Shown here: in pieces, positions 56,039 to 64,000 of the stretch
How the letters are laid out: the number at the start of each line of letters is the position of its first letter
Numbering within the stretch: position 1 is the first letter of the stretch
NCBI RefSeq assembly: GCF_019204005.1
Contig: NZ_JAGSPA010000001.1
Location: 682,001 to 746,000 of the forward strand
Reading direction: 5' to 3'
Origin: Pacificimonas pallii
GTDB taxonomy: Bacteria; Pseudomonadota; Alphaproteobacteria; Sphingomonadales; Sphingomonadaceae
DNA length: 64,000 nt
Made by a program: the position numbers and the translations under genes
The notes under the pieces: generated by a model
Database searches by the model: none
What the model was told of the DNA's origin: nothing
What the model saw: only the letters and a program-made list of their open reading frames with translations

Positions 56039-57506
56039 GGCGGCAGAAGACGCCGCGCCGCTGGTACTGGCGCGGGAGGGACCGCATGGCCCGGTCATTC
56101 ACGATGTGAACGCGGCGGCGCGGGCGGCGGATATGCGGCCCGGTGCGCGTGTGACAGACATGCGCGCGCTGATCCCCGATCTTGTCGTTGCGAAGGCAGT
56201 GCCGGATCAGGATGCGGCTGACCTGGTACGGCTGGCACATTGGGCGCAGCGCTGGTGTCCCTGGACCCGCGTTGATGGGGCGGATGCGCTGCTGCTCGAC
56301 ACGACGGGGTCCGACCATCTGCATGGCGGCGAGGCGGCGATGCTGCGCGATATGAAGAGGATTTGCGCGGGGCTCGGCCTGACCGCGCGGCTGGCGCTTG
56401 CGCCGACGATTGGCGCGGCATGGGCGCTGGCGCGGCACGGCGGGAATGGCACGATTTGTTCGCCTGGCGGTATGGCGGACGCGCTTGCCCCTTTGCCTGC
56501 CGCGGCATTGCGGCTGGATGCGGGCACGGTGCTTCTGCTGCGGCGTCTGGGGCTGAAGACCATCGGCTCACTTGCGAAGGTACCGCGCGAGGCCATGGTC
56601 CGCCGGTTCCGGCGTATCGAGGTGCCGACGTGCAATCCCGTCATACGGCTGGATCAGGCCATGGGGCGCACCCGCGAGCCGCTGGTGTCCGTGCAGGAAC
56701 GCGCGCCGCTACGCGTTTTGCGCCGCCTGGCCGAACCGCTGGGTGACCTTGACGGGCTGGAGCGGATACTGACCGATCTGGCGGGGGATCTGTGCGCCGT
56801 CATGGGCGATTCAGAGGCGGGCGCACGCGGCCTGCGCTTCACGGCGTTTCGGGTCGATGGTGTGGCCCTGACGGCGGCGGCGGCGACCAGCCGTGCGACA
56901 CGGGACAGCGCGCATATCGTGCGGCTGTTTGCCGGGAAGCTCGACCGGCTCGATCCCGGTTTCGGTGTCGACAGCGCTGCGCTGGCGGTGGTGGACGGCG
57001 AGGCGCTTATCGCACTGCAGGACGATTTGACCGGGGAAACGAAAGAGGCGCTCGCCATGGCGCAGCTGGTCGACCAGCTGTCCGCGCGGCTCGGCGAAGA
57101 TGCGGTGATGCGGCCTGTCAGCCTGGGCAGCCACATCCCTGAACGGGGTGAGGTGTTTCGCAGTGCGGTGCGGCCGGTAAAGGCCGGTGATTATCCCGTG
57201 CAGCGGCTGGGACGGGCACCTCTGCGTCTGCTCGGATCGCCCGAACCTGCCGATGTGATCCACGCCGTCCCCGAGGGCCCGCCCGCCCGCTTTCGCTGGC
57301 GGCGGAAGCTGCACGATGTCGTACGTGCGCAGGGCCCGGAGCGGATTGCCCCCGAATGGTGGCGTGAACCGGGGCGATCCCGGCTGCGTGATTATTACCG
57401 GGTGGAGGATGATCAGGGCCGGCGGTTCTGGCTGTACCGGGAAGGGCTGTTGTCGGACGGGAGGGGCGGACGCCCGGCGTGGTTCGTGCATGGGCTCGAT
57501 GTATAG
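55932..57506 (+). CDS. imuB: Y-family polymerase-like protein ImuB
   Basis: A 524-residue DinB-like protein. It starts RRIVSIWFPHFAMERW (instead of the polymerase IHIDMDAFFA), and the usual catalytic acids are missing: IHDVNAAARAADMRPG replaces the first part and DALLLDTTGSDHLHGG replaces the SIDE motif. That is expected of ImuB, which has no polymerase activity and instead binds the beta clamp and DnaE2. Fingers and little-finger parts follow (LGLKTIGSLAKVPREAMVRRF). It overlaps imuA by 107 bases and is 38 bases from dnaE2. Confidence 0.93.
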   Translation: MTGRRIVSIWFPHFAMERWQWRQAQHRRQASPSAGEAAEDAAPLVLAREGPHGPVIHDVNAAARAADMRPGARVTDMRALIPDLVVAKAVPDQDAADLVRLAHWAQRWCPWTRVDGADALLLDTTGSDHLHGGEAAMLRDMKRICAGLGLTARLALAPTIGAAWALARHGGNGTICSPGGMADALAPLPAAALRLDAGTVLLLRRLGLKTIGSLAKVPREAMVRRFRRIEVPTCNPVIRLDQAMGRTREPLVSVQERAPLRVLRRLAEPLGDLDGLERILTDLAGDLCAVMGDSEAGARGLRFTAFRVDGVALTAAAATSRATRDSAHIVRLFAGKLDRLDPGFGVDSAALAVVDGEALIALQDDLTGETKEALAMAQLVDQLSARLGEDAVMRPVSLGSHIPERGEVFRSAVRPVKAGDYPVQRLGRAPLRLLGSPEPADVIHAVPEGPPARFRWRRKLHDVVRAQGPERIAPEWWREPGRSRLRDYYRVEDDQGRRFWLYREGLLSDGRGGRPAWFVHGLDV

Positions 57507-57544
57507 CCAATCGCCCCGCCACCGTTTGCGGGGAGGGCGATTCA

Positions 57545-60500
57545 ATGCCTGACGCGCCGCTGACCCCCGACAAGCGCCGATTGGCCGATTCGTCGCAATT
57601 CCCCCCCAATCCGCGCTGCGATTTCGTCGAGCTGGGCATCACGACCAGCTTTTCCTTTCTGCGCGGGGCCTCCTGCCCGCTGGACCTCGTAGAGGCCGCT
57701 TACGCGCATGGCTATGATGCCCTCGGTATTGCCGACCGCAACACGATGGCGGGTGTCGTACGCCTGCACACGGACGCGAAGACGGCAGGGATCAGGCCTG
57801 TGATCGGGTGCCGCCTGGACCTGTTGGATGCGCCGTCCCTTTATGCCTATCCGCGGACGCGCACCGCCTATGGCGATCTGTGCCGCCTCCTGTCGCAGGG
57901 CAAGATGACGGCGGCGGACGGATCATGGCAGGATAAGGGTGCCTGCGACCTTATGCTGGCCGATGTGCGGGCGGCGCTGACCCGCGATGTGTTTCTGATT
58001 GCGATACCGGAGGACGATCTGGATGCGTTTGCCGGGGACCTGCCCCGGCTTGCCGAATTGCCGATGCTTGGCCACATTGCGGCGGCGTTTCGCTACCGCG
58101 ACGATGACCGGGCACGGGTGTACCGGCTGGAGACAATGGCGCGCGCGCACCGGTTACGGCTGCTTGCGACCAATGATGTGCATTATCACATCCCCGCACG
58201 CCGCCCGTTGCAGGATGTGCTGACCTGTATCCGCGAGAAAGTGACGATTTTCGAGGCGGGCGCATTGCTCGACCAGAATGGTGAGCGTTACCTGAAGCCG
58301 CCTGCCGAAATGCTGCGCCTGTTCGCGAACTGGCCCGAGGCGATTGTGGAAAGCCGCCGCATTGCCGATGCGTGCGCCTTCTCCCTCGGCGACCTGAAAT
58401 ATGAATATCCCGAAGAGACCGTACCGGCCGGGTATACCCCGGATGCCTATCTGGCCGAACTGACATGGGCAGGCGCAAAGACCCGTTACCCGGACGGGGT
58501 GCCAGAAGAGGTGCGGGAAACGCTGGAAAAGGAACTTGGCCTGATCGCCAGGATGGAATTCGCGCGCTATTTCCTCACCATTCGTGATATCGTGAAATTC
58601 GCGCGGGAGCAGGCGCAGCCGCCCATATTGTGTCAGGGTCGCGGGTCGGCGGCAAATAGTGCGGTCTGCTACTGCCTGGAAATCACGTCGGTTGATCCGG
58701 CGAAACATCAGCTGCTGTTCGAGCGCTTCATATCGGAAGAGCGCAAGGAGCCGCCCGATATCGACGTCGATTTCGAACATGAACGGCGCGAGGAGGTCAT
58801 TCAGCATATCTATGAGCGCTATGGCCGCGCGCGCGCCGGGCTGTGCGCAACGGTGATCCACTACCGGCCGCGTTCCGCCATACGGGAAGTCGGCAAGGTG
58901 ATGGGCCTGTCAGAGGATGTGACGGCGGCGCTGGCAAAGACGGTATGGGGCAGCTGGGGCAGCGCGGTCGATGAGGACAAGGTGGCCGAAGCGGGGCTGG
59001 ACCTGCAGGACCCGCATCTGAAACGCACGCTGTGGCTGACCGAACAGCTGATCGGCATGCCCCGGCATCTGTCACAGCATGTGGGCGGCTTTATCCTGAC
59101 GCGGAAACCGCTGACGGAAACCGTGCCCGTCGGCAATGGCGCGATGCCGGAGCGCAGTTTCATCGAGTGGGACAAGGACGACATCGAAGCGCTCGGCATC
59201 ATGAAGGTCGATGTTCTGGCGCTCGGCATGCTGACCTGCATCCGAAAATGCTTTGACTTGATCGCGGCGCAGCACGGGGTGATGTATAATCTGGCGACCG
59301 TCCCGCAGGATGATCCGGCAGTTTACGACATGTTGTGTACGGGCGATTCGCTGGGTGTGTTCCAGGTCGAAAGCCGCGCGCAGATGAACATGCTGCCGCG
59401 CCTGAAACCGCGCATATTTTATGACCTCGTCATCGAAGTTGCCATCGTGCGGCCCGGGCCGATCCAGGGCGATATGGTGCATCCCTTCTTGCGGCGGCGG
59501 CAGGGGAAGGAGCCGGTCGTTTATCCCTATCCCGCACCGGAACATGGCCCGCGCGATGAACTGGAAATCATTCTGAAACGCACACTTGGCGTACCGATCT
59601 TCCAAGAACAGGCCATGAAGATCGCTATGGAGGCGGCGAAGTTTTCGTCCGCCGAAGCGAACCAGCTGCGCAAGGCAATGGCGACGTTCCGCGCCAAGGG
59701 GATGGTGTCAGGGCATAAGGAAAAAATGATCGGGCGTATGGTGGAGCGGGGCTATGATCCTGAATTCGCCGCGCGTTGTTTCAGCCAGATCGAAGGCTTC
59801 GGCGAATATGGCTTCCCGGAAAGTCACGCGGCGAGTTTCGCGCATCTCGTCTACGTCTCCAGCTGGCTGAAATGCCATCACCCAGCGATCTTCTGCGCGG
59901 CGCTTCTGAATTCGCAGCCCATGGGGTTCTACGCGCCTGCGCAGATTGTACGCGATGCGCGGGAGCATGGGGTGGAGGTGATGGCCCCCGATGTGAATCT
60001 GTCGGACTGGGATAGTACCATCGTTGAACTCCCCTCCCCTCGAGGGCAGGGGCAGGGTTGCGAGGCGCAGCCGAGCCAAAATGAACCACGCGGCAGCGTG
60101 TCCTGGCTGTCCGGGAAGCCGCTGCCGCGACCGCTTTCGCGGCGCTCTGGCGAGCGCGACCCCACCCCTGCCTCTCTCCTGAGGGCGGGGAGTTGTTCTC
60201 ATTCCACTCTATGTGTCCGCCTCGGCCTCAGACAGGTCGATGGCCTGAAAGAGGGCGAAGCGGCACGTCTTCTTGCCCGGCGGGGCTCCCCCTACGAAAC
60301 CGTCGAGGCACTCCGCTCTCGTGCCGGCTTGCAGACGCGGTCGATCCAGACCCTGGCGGCGGCTGACGCGTTTCGCTCGATGGGCAAGGACCGGCGTGAG
60401 GCGCTGTGGGATGCGCGGGCGCTGAAAAACGCGCCCGACCTGCCGCTGTTCATCCATGCCGAGGCGCAGGATGAAGGCGCGGATATTCCGGCGCTGCTGC

Positions 60501-61024
60501 CTGCCATGCCATTGTCCGAACATGTGGTGGCGGATTACCAGACCACACGATTGTCGCTGAAGGCGCATCCGATGTCGTTCCTGCGCGCGGGCTATGATGC
60601 GGGAGAGTTTACGCGTGCGGCCGACCTTCGCCGGTGCCGTTTCAACCAGAGGGTATCGGTCGCAGGCATCGTCCTGATCCGCCAGCGCCCCGGCAGCGCG
60701 AAGGGCGTCGTCTTCATCACGCTGGAGGATGAAACGGGTGTCGTGAACCTTGTCGTGTGGCCAGATACCCTGCTGAAATACAGGAAAACGATTATGGGCG
60801 CACGGTTGATGGAGGTGCATGGTACGGTGCAGATGGACGACGCGGTCATTCACGTCGTCGCGCGCGATATGGTCGACGCGACGGCGCGGCTGTCCAACCT
60901 TTCGGAGGATCTGCTGTCCCCCGATCTTGCCCGCGCCGACCATGTTGTCAGTCCGCTCCCCAGCAATACCGGGCGGCATCCGCGCAATGTCCAGATCATC
61001 CCGAAATCACGCGATTTCCATTAG
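57545..61024 (+). CDS. dnaE2: Error-prone DNA polymerase DnaE2 (ImuC)
   Basis: A 1159-residue C-family polymerase. The PHP domain starts ITTSFSFLRGASCPLDLVEAA; the catalytic aspartates are in PDIDVDFEHERREEV (near residue 400) and KVDVLALGMLT (near 555); a tandem helix-hairpin-helix and OB part follow (VSVAGIVLIRQRPGSAKGVVFITLED). It performs translesion synthesis with ImuA and ImuB. Residues about 828-884 are a foreign, Pro/Arg/Ser-rich stretch encoded by a palindromic element inserted in frame; with it the protein is longer than usual. GGAGG lies 8 bases before the ATG at 57545. Confidence 0.95.
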   Translation: MPDAPLTPDKRRLADSSQFPPNPRCDFVELGITTSFSFLRGASCPLDLVEAAYAHGYDALGIADRNTMAGVVRLHTDAKTAGIRPVIGCRLDLLDAPSLYAYPRTRTAYGDLCRLLSQGKMTAADGSWQDKGACDLMLADVRAALTRDVFLIAIPEDDLDAFAGDLPRLAELPMLGHIAAAFRYRDDDRARVYRLETMARAHRLRLLATNDVHYHIPARRPLQDVLTCIREKVTIFEAGALLDQNGERYLKPPAEMLRLFANWPEAIVESRRIADACAFSLGDLKYEYPEETVPAGYTPDAYLAELTWAGAKTRYPDGVPEEVRETLEKELGLIARMEFARYFLTIRDIVKFAREQAQPPILCQGRGSAANSAVCYCLEITSVDPAKHQLLFERFISEERKEPPDIDVDFEHERREEVIQHIYERYGRARAGLCATVIHYRPRSAIREVGKVMGLSEDVTAALAKTVWGSWGSAVDEDKVAEAGLDLQDPHLKRTLWLTEQLIGMPRHLSQHVGGFILTRKPLTETVPVGNGAMPERSFIEWDKDDIEALGIMKVDVLALGMLTCIRKCFDLIAAQHGVMYNLATVPQDDPAVYDMLCTGDSLGVFQVESRAQMNMLPRLKPRIFYDLVIEVAIVRPGPIQGDMVHPFLRRRQGKEPVVYPYPAPEHGPRDELEIILKRTLGVPIFQEQAMKIAMEAAKFSSAEANQLRKAMATFRAKGMVSGHKEKMIGRMVERGYDPEFAARCFSQIEGFGEYGFPESHAASFAHLVYVSSWLKCHHPAIFCAALLNSQPMGFYAPAQIVRDAREHGVEVMAPDVNLSDWDSTIVELPSPRGQGQGCEAQPSQNEPRGSVSWLSGKPLPRPLSRRSGERDPTPASLLRAGSCSHSTLCVRLGLRQVDGLKEGEAARLLARRGSPYETVEALRSRAGLQTRSIQTLAAADAFRSMGKDRREALWDARALKNAPDLPLFIHAEAQDEGADIPALLPAMPLSEHVVADYQTTRLSLKAHPMSFLRAGYDAGEFTRAADLRRCRFNQRVSVAGIVLIRQRPGSAKGVVFITLEDETGVVNLVVWPDTLLKYRKTIMGARLMEVHGTVQMDDAVIHVVARDMVDATARLSNLSEDLLSPDLARADHVVSPLPSNTGRHPRNVQIIPKSRDFH
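60027..60194 (+). repeat. 168-bp palindromic element inserted in frame in dnaE2
   Basis: The segment begins AACTCCCC and ends GGGGAGTT. Its ends are imperfect inverted repeats of about 35 bases (60027-60061 and 60156-60194), and an inner GCGGCAGC/GCTGCCGC pair extends the fold. The length is a multiple of three (56 codons) and contains no stop, so DnaE2 stays open. The encoded Pro/Ser/Arg-rich stretch replaces nothing conserved but lies between NLSDWDSTIVE and LRLGLRQVDGLKE-type homology. It resembles the small palindromic elements known inside Rickettsia genes, without shared sequence being claimed. Confidence 0.75.
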
Positions 61025-61138
61025 CCCCGCGCGAATGGCCAAAGAGGCTGACCTGCCCGGTGAGACGTGAATGATCCGTTGTTCGCAAAGACCTGTAAAT
61101 CTGTCCGGACAAATAAAAGCCGAACCGGTGACAGGGCG

Positions 61139-61990
61139 TCAGCCGTAGGCGCCGATCGCGGCGGCCATGACGAGAACCCGCTCCGCCTCTTCAAGGTGCA
61201 GGCGTTCCACCATCTGTCCACCGACCTTCAGCACGCCGCGATCGGCATTTTCCGGCCGTGCGAAGGCAGCGACGACCGCTTCGGCTTGTCGTATGTCTGT
61301 GTCCGAGGGGCTGAAGACACGGTTGCAAATGTCGATCTGCGACGGGTGAATCAGCGTCTTGCCGTCAAAGCCGAGGTCGCGGCCCTGCTCACATTCCTCC
61401 GCGAGGCCCGCACTGTCGGTGATGTCATTGTGAACGCCGTCAATTGCGGTCAGCCCATGGCAGCGCGCGGCGGCAACGCTGGTTTGCAGGGCCATCTGAA
61501 AGGCGGCGCGGCCGGGCCGCTGGCGCGCGCGCAGGTCCTTCCCCAGATCGTTCACACCCATGACAATCGTGGTGAGCGGGGTCGTGGACGCCGGACCGCA
61601 GATCGCGTCAATGTCGAGAATGGCGCGCGGGGTTTCGATCATGACCCACAGCGCGATGCCGCCGGTCCGCGCCGCGGCCTCCTGCACCATGGCGGCCGTT
61701 TCGACTTTCGGCAGAAGGATCGCATCGGGACCTGCGGCCACGGCGGCGTTCAGATCGTCTTCGCCCCAGTCTGTGGCGAGCGCATTCACGCGGATCACCA
61801 CTTCGCGCCTGCCGTAGCCGCCCTGTTTCACGGCGGCACAGGCGGCGGCGCGGGCTTCGGCCTTTTTCTCCGGCGCGACGGCGTCCTCCAAATCGATGAT
61901 GACGACATCGACGGGCAGGCTGCGCGCCTTTTCCAGTGCGCGCGCATTGGCGCCCGGCATATAGAGGCAGGACCGGCGCGGGCGGAGCAT
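61139..61990 (-). CDS. HpcH/HpaI family CoA-ester lyase (CitE/malyl-CoA lyase-like)
   Basis: A 283-residue TIM-barrel lyase. SCLYMPGANARALEKARSL, VVIIDLEDAVAPEKK with the metal acids, VIRVNAL, ILLPKVE and LWVMIETPRAILDIDAI are the signature segments. It cleaves or forms a 3-hydroxyacyl-CoA such as malyl- or citramalyl-CoA. It stands alone, converging on dnaE2; no CitF or CitD is present, so it is not part of citrate lyase. A link with the CoA-transferase and lyase at 22-24 kb is possible but distant. Confidence 0.88.
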   Translation of the reverse strand: MLRPRRSCLYMPGANARALEKARSLPVDVVIIDLEDAVAPEKKAEARAAACAAVKQGGYGRREVVIRVNALATDWGEDDLNAAVAAGPDAILLPKVETAAMVQEAAARTGGIALWVMIETPRAILDIDAICGPASTTPLTTIVMGVNDLGKDLRARQRPGRAAFQMALQTSVAAARCHGLTAIDGVHNDITDSAGLAEECEQGRDLGFDGKTLIHPSQIDICNRVFSPSDTDIRQAEAVVAAFARPENADRGVLKVGGQMVERLHLEEAERVLVMAAAIGAYG

Positions 61991-62496
61991 GATTACGCAG
62001 CTTTCCTTATGAAATTATCGCAGGGATCGCCGCCTCTGGTGCGTGAGGAAAGCCCGACATGCAAGGCTGTTTTCGCCGATCACCCGTTCGCCGGTAGTTT
62101 GGAATTCCGCCATCAGGCGGCCAAAGCCCTGTAGCCAGCCATATCATCGACAGATTTGTGCCAGACTGCATGATAGCGTCGATGCCATCGCCGTTCAGGT
62201 CCTCAATCAGCGACTGGAAACGCGTCCAAATCAATTTCCGGGTGCGTAGCCAGCCCTTCGGCGTGCCGCTCGACATGCTGAACTGTTCAAGGCCGCAAAG
62301 CCTGTTCACATACCTTCTGCACGCATCTCCGCATGCGTTTGCTTCCTGGCCACGGCGCGCCTAAGGTCAACGTCTTGTAACGTGGCGTCCTTGTAGAATT
62401 GAGCATTTCGTCCGCGTAAGGGCGATACAGCGATGTCGGGGCGGGGGCTTGATGGCGTGCGTACAACAACTTTCATAAGCAGATGTGCGTCCTGGC
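61991..62496. other. Region between CoA-ester lyase and CHAT gene
   Basis: The 506 bases hold no intact gene that I recognise. A 100-codon minus-strand frame (62007-62309) is listed separately as a possible remnant; the right part (62310-62496) shows no signal beyond the start of the CHAT gene. Confidence 0.4.
62007..62309 (-). pseudogene. Possible gene remnant, weak resemblance to creatinase/prolidase N-terminal domain
   Basis: A 100-residue frame whose middle, WTRFQSLIEDLNGDGIDAIM followed by QSGTN, is like the start of M24-family aminopeptidases (a helix, then GIDALxxxxxxN). The first and last thirds match nothing, there is no Shine-Dalgarno sequence, and the rest of an M24 enzyme (catalytic domain) is absent. 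It may be a decayed fragment or chance. Low trust. Confidence 0.22.
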
Positions 62497-64000
62497 GTGA
62501 CTGATCGGCCGCGCCTTGTCGACTGGCGGATCGAGCTGGCACCGGGCAGCACGGCGGGGCCGGGCGGCGCGCGCTACGAAATAAGGACCAGTTACGCCGG
62601 GAGCTCCGGCGGCCCTGCATATCGCGACCTGCCACCGATCGTGGATGTGGATCTGCCGGAACCATCGGCAGGTCAGCCGACGCGAAAATGGCGGCGGGCG
62701 ACCTTTGGCATGAAATCCGAAGAGGTTATGTACAACGCCGCCAATCATGAGGCGCTGAAGTTGATCGGAGGGCCACTTTACAAGGCCCTGTTCACAGATG
62801 CCAAGGACAATGATCTGGGCATCGCGCTTTATGCGCTGCTGGCCGACGAGGCGAAGCGTGTGCGAATCGACATTGACGTGTCAGCCGCACCAGAGCTGGC
62901 ACGGGTGCCATGGGAAGCTTTCTATGTTCCCGACACGGACACGTTTCTGGCGACGGACACCCGCACGAACCTGATCCGCACCCTGAACCCGGACCGGGAA
63001 CGCGATCCGCCCGGCGCGGTCGAGGGTCAGCTGCGCATGCTGGTGATTGTGGCAAATCCCGCTGGCGACCTTGATACGAGTATCGAGCTTGAGCGTATCG
63101 AACGGCTGATCAACGCCCTCAAAACAGACGCCGCCCGCGATGAGATTGATTTGTTCGTGGTGCCCGAAGTCAATCGCAGCAATTTTCGCGATGCGCTGAA
63201 GCATCACAAGCCGCATCTGATCCACTTCATCGGGCACGGGGATTTTCGCACGGGCAAGGGCGTGATCAATTTCCACGCAGAGGACGACCCCCGACGGCCC
63301 GATCCGATTGAATCGGACGATCTCAGGACTTTCCTGCAAAATGCGCGGCCATGGCTCGTGGTATTGAACAGCTGCATGGGCGCGAGTTCCTCCATCAAGC
63401 AGCCTTATGGCGGTACGGCGCAGGAACTGGTGCGCATCGGCGTGCCATTTGTCGTGGCGATGCAGGCACCCATCTCGGACGAAGCGGCGATTTACTTCGC
63501 GCGGACACTCTATGCCGAGCTGACGGCGGGGACACCTGTGCCCATGGCCGTCACCGAGGGGCGAAAGGCACTGCGCACGCATCGCAGCGCGCTAGTGAAA
63601 GCAGAGCTGTGCACACCGGTCCTGTACGCGCCGTCAAAACCGCGCCTGAATGGTATTTCGCGGATCGCGCTTGCCGCCGCAGTTCCGCCTGTTCCGCGCG
63701 CAACCGGCCGGGGCGAAAGCGGAAGCGCCGCTTGGACCAAGCTGGTCTGGCCAGTCACGATTGGCGCAGTGGCGATAGCCGGAATTGTCGCCATGACGCT
63801 CACCAGCAGTAGTGATGACGTGCGCCCTTCCGCAGAAGTGGTGACGGATAGACCAGGGAAGGAAGACACGGACACTCTGGTTCCGGATTCGGAACCTGTC
63901 ATATTACCGCCGGACAGCGCCCCCATTGTCGATTCTCAACCTTTCATCGTCGCGCCGCCAGTTGACCGGACAGCTACCGGCACCCCCTATATCTCCGCGG
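62497..64000 (+). CDS. Membrane-anchored CHAT-domain (caspase-like) protein, cut by right edge
   Basis: At least 501 residues; the frame runs off the right edge. Residues about 105-375 are a CHAT domain: VPWEAFYV, LRMLVIVANP, then the catalytic His in PHLIHFIGHGDF and Cys in VVLNSCMGAS, the clan CD dyad. A VPFVVAMQAPISDEAAIYFARTLYAEL helix follows, as in other CHAT proteins. A single membrane helix lies near residues 415-435 (LVWPVTIGAVAIAGIVAM), after which a Pro/Asp-rich stretch leads outside the window. The start is a GTG (62497, alternative 62485); there is no strong Shine-Dalgarno sequence. CHAT proteases act in conflict and cell-death systems; partners are not visible. Confidence 0.85.
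   Translation, partial: MTDRPRLVDWRIELAPGSTAGPGGARYEIRTSYAGSSGGPAYRDLPPIVDVDLPEPSAGQPTRKWRRATFGMKSEEVMYNAANHEALKLIGGPLYKALFTDAKDNDLGIALYALLADEAKRVRIDIDVSAAPELARVPWEAFYVPDTDTFLATDTRTNLIRTLNPDRERDPPGAVEGQLRMLVIVANPAGDLDTSIELERIERLINALKTDAARDEIDLFVVPEVNRSNFRDALKHHKPHLIHFIGHGDFRTGKGVINFHAEDDPRRPDPIESDDLRTFLQNARPWLVVLNSCMGASSSIKQPYGGTAQELVRIGVPFVVAMQAPISDEAAIYFARTLYAELTAGTPVPMAVTEGRKALRTHRSALVKAELCTPVLYAPSKPRLNGISRIALAAAVPPVPRATGRGESGSAAWTKLVWPVTIGAVAIAGIVAMTLTSSSDDVRPSAEVVTDRPGKEDTDTLVPDSEPVILPPDSAPIVDSQPFIVAPPVDRTATGTPYISA

Noticed and set aside
1-64000. The metallo-hydrolase at the left end and the CHAT protein at the right end as one defence island
   Set aside because: They are about 60 kb apart and separated by housekeeping genes, so no link can be claimed.
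1-64000. Insertion sequences, prophage or integrase genes, tRNA and rRNA genes
   Set aside because: I looked in the intergenic regions and along the reading frames and found no transposase, integrase, phage structural gene, tRNA T-arm pattern (other than the tmRNA) or rRNA.

Overview
The window looks like a chromosomal segment of a GC-rich aerobic alphaproteobacterium, most likely of the order Sphingomonadales. The supporting signs are a circularly permuted two-piece tmRNA with the tag ANDNEAFAMAA, the SOS mutasome cassette imuA-imuB-dnaE2 behind an alphaproteobacterial LexA box (GAAC-N7-GAAC), an SspB adaptor of the alpha type, the gene block hisB-hisH-hisA-hisF-hisE-HIT beside hslVU, petABC, and a LOV-HWE histidine kinase. 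The order assignment is an inference from gene content. I see no rRNA, tRNA, transposase, prophage or CRISPR array.

Layout. 0-5.4 kb: a truncated exported protein, a ComEC-like metallo-hydrolase, then a leftward run of a small membrane protein, a Nudix hydrolase, folE and an ABC1 kinase. 5.5-9.3 kb: MFS transporter, argB, a DUF3052 protein and a CDF metal exporter. 9.3-12.8 kb: 3-hydroxyacyl-CoA dehydrogenase and etfBA, interrupted by an exported protein. 13-18 kb: a spermidine-synthase-like protein, HtrA protease, gmk, fumC, sspB. 18-21.9 kb: an acyltransferase, the tmRNA gene, a sulfotransferase, a glycosyltransferase and a small TUDOR-like protein. 22-27.2 kb: acyl-CoA and hydroxy-acid metabolism (CoA-transferase, HMG-CoA-lyase-like enzyme, deacetylase, enoyl-CoA hydratase) with several gene remnants. 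27.5-33.7 kb: ABC-2 exporter, queG, PfkB kinase, NSS transporter. 33.7-40.7 kb: histidine biosynthesis, a sorbosone-dehydrogenase-like lipoprotein, hslVU. 40.7-46 kb: MacAB-like export system, MaoC protein, soluble globin-type chemoreceptor. 45.8-51.4 kb: apt, mtnP, petABC (cytochrome bc1) and hemF. 51.4-55.2 kb: LOV kinase, pirin, CPA2 antiporter. 55.2-61 kb: imuA-imuB-dnaE2. 61-64 kb: a CoA-ester lyase and a membrane-anchored CHAT-domain (caspase-like) protein cut by the right edge.

How the genes work together. Most are housekeeping: purine salvage (mtnP, apt), histidine, arginine, pteridine, respiration and heme, fatty-acid oxidation with electron transfer through ETF, proteostasis (tmRNA, SspB, HslVU, HtrA) and SOS mutagenesis. 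The least ordinary items are a 168-bp palindromic element inserted in frame in dnaE2, the permuted tmRNA gene with two conserved-loop hairpins just beyond its 3' end, the CHAT protein, the divergent CoA-transferase/lyase pair with two helically phased operator-like repeats, and several strong inverted repeats at promoters. No transcriptional regulator gene is recognisable in the window, so the regulators of these sites must lie elsewhere.
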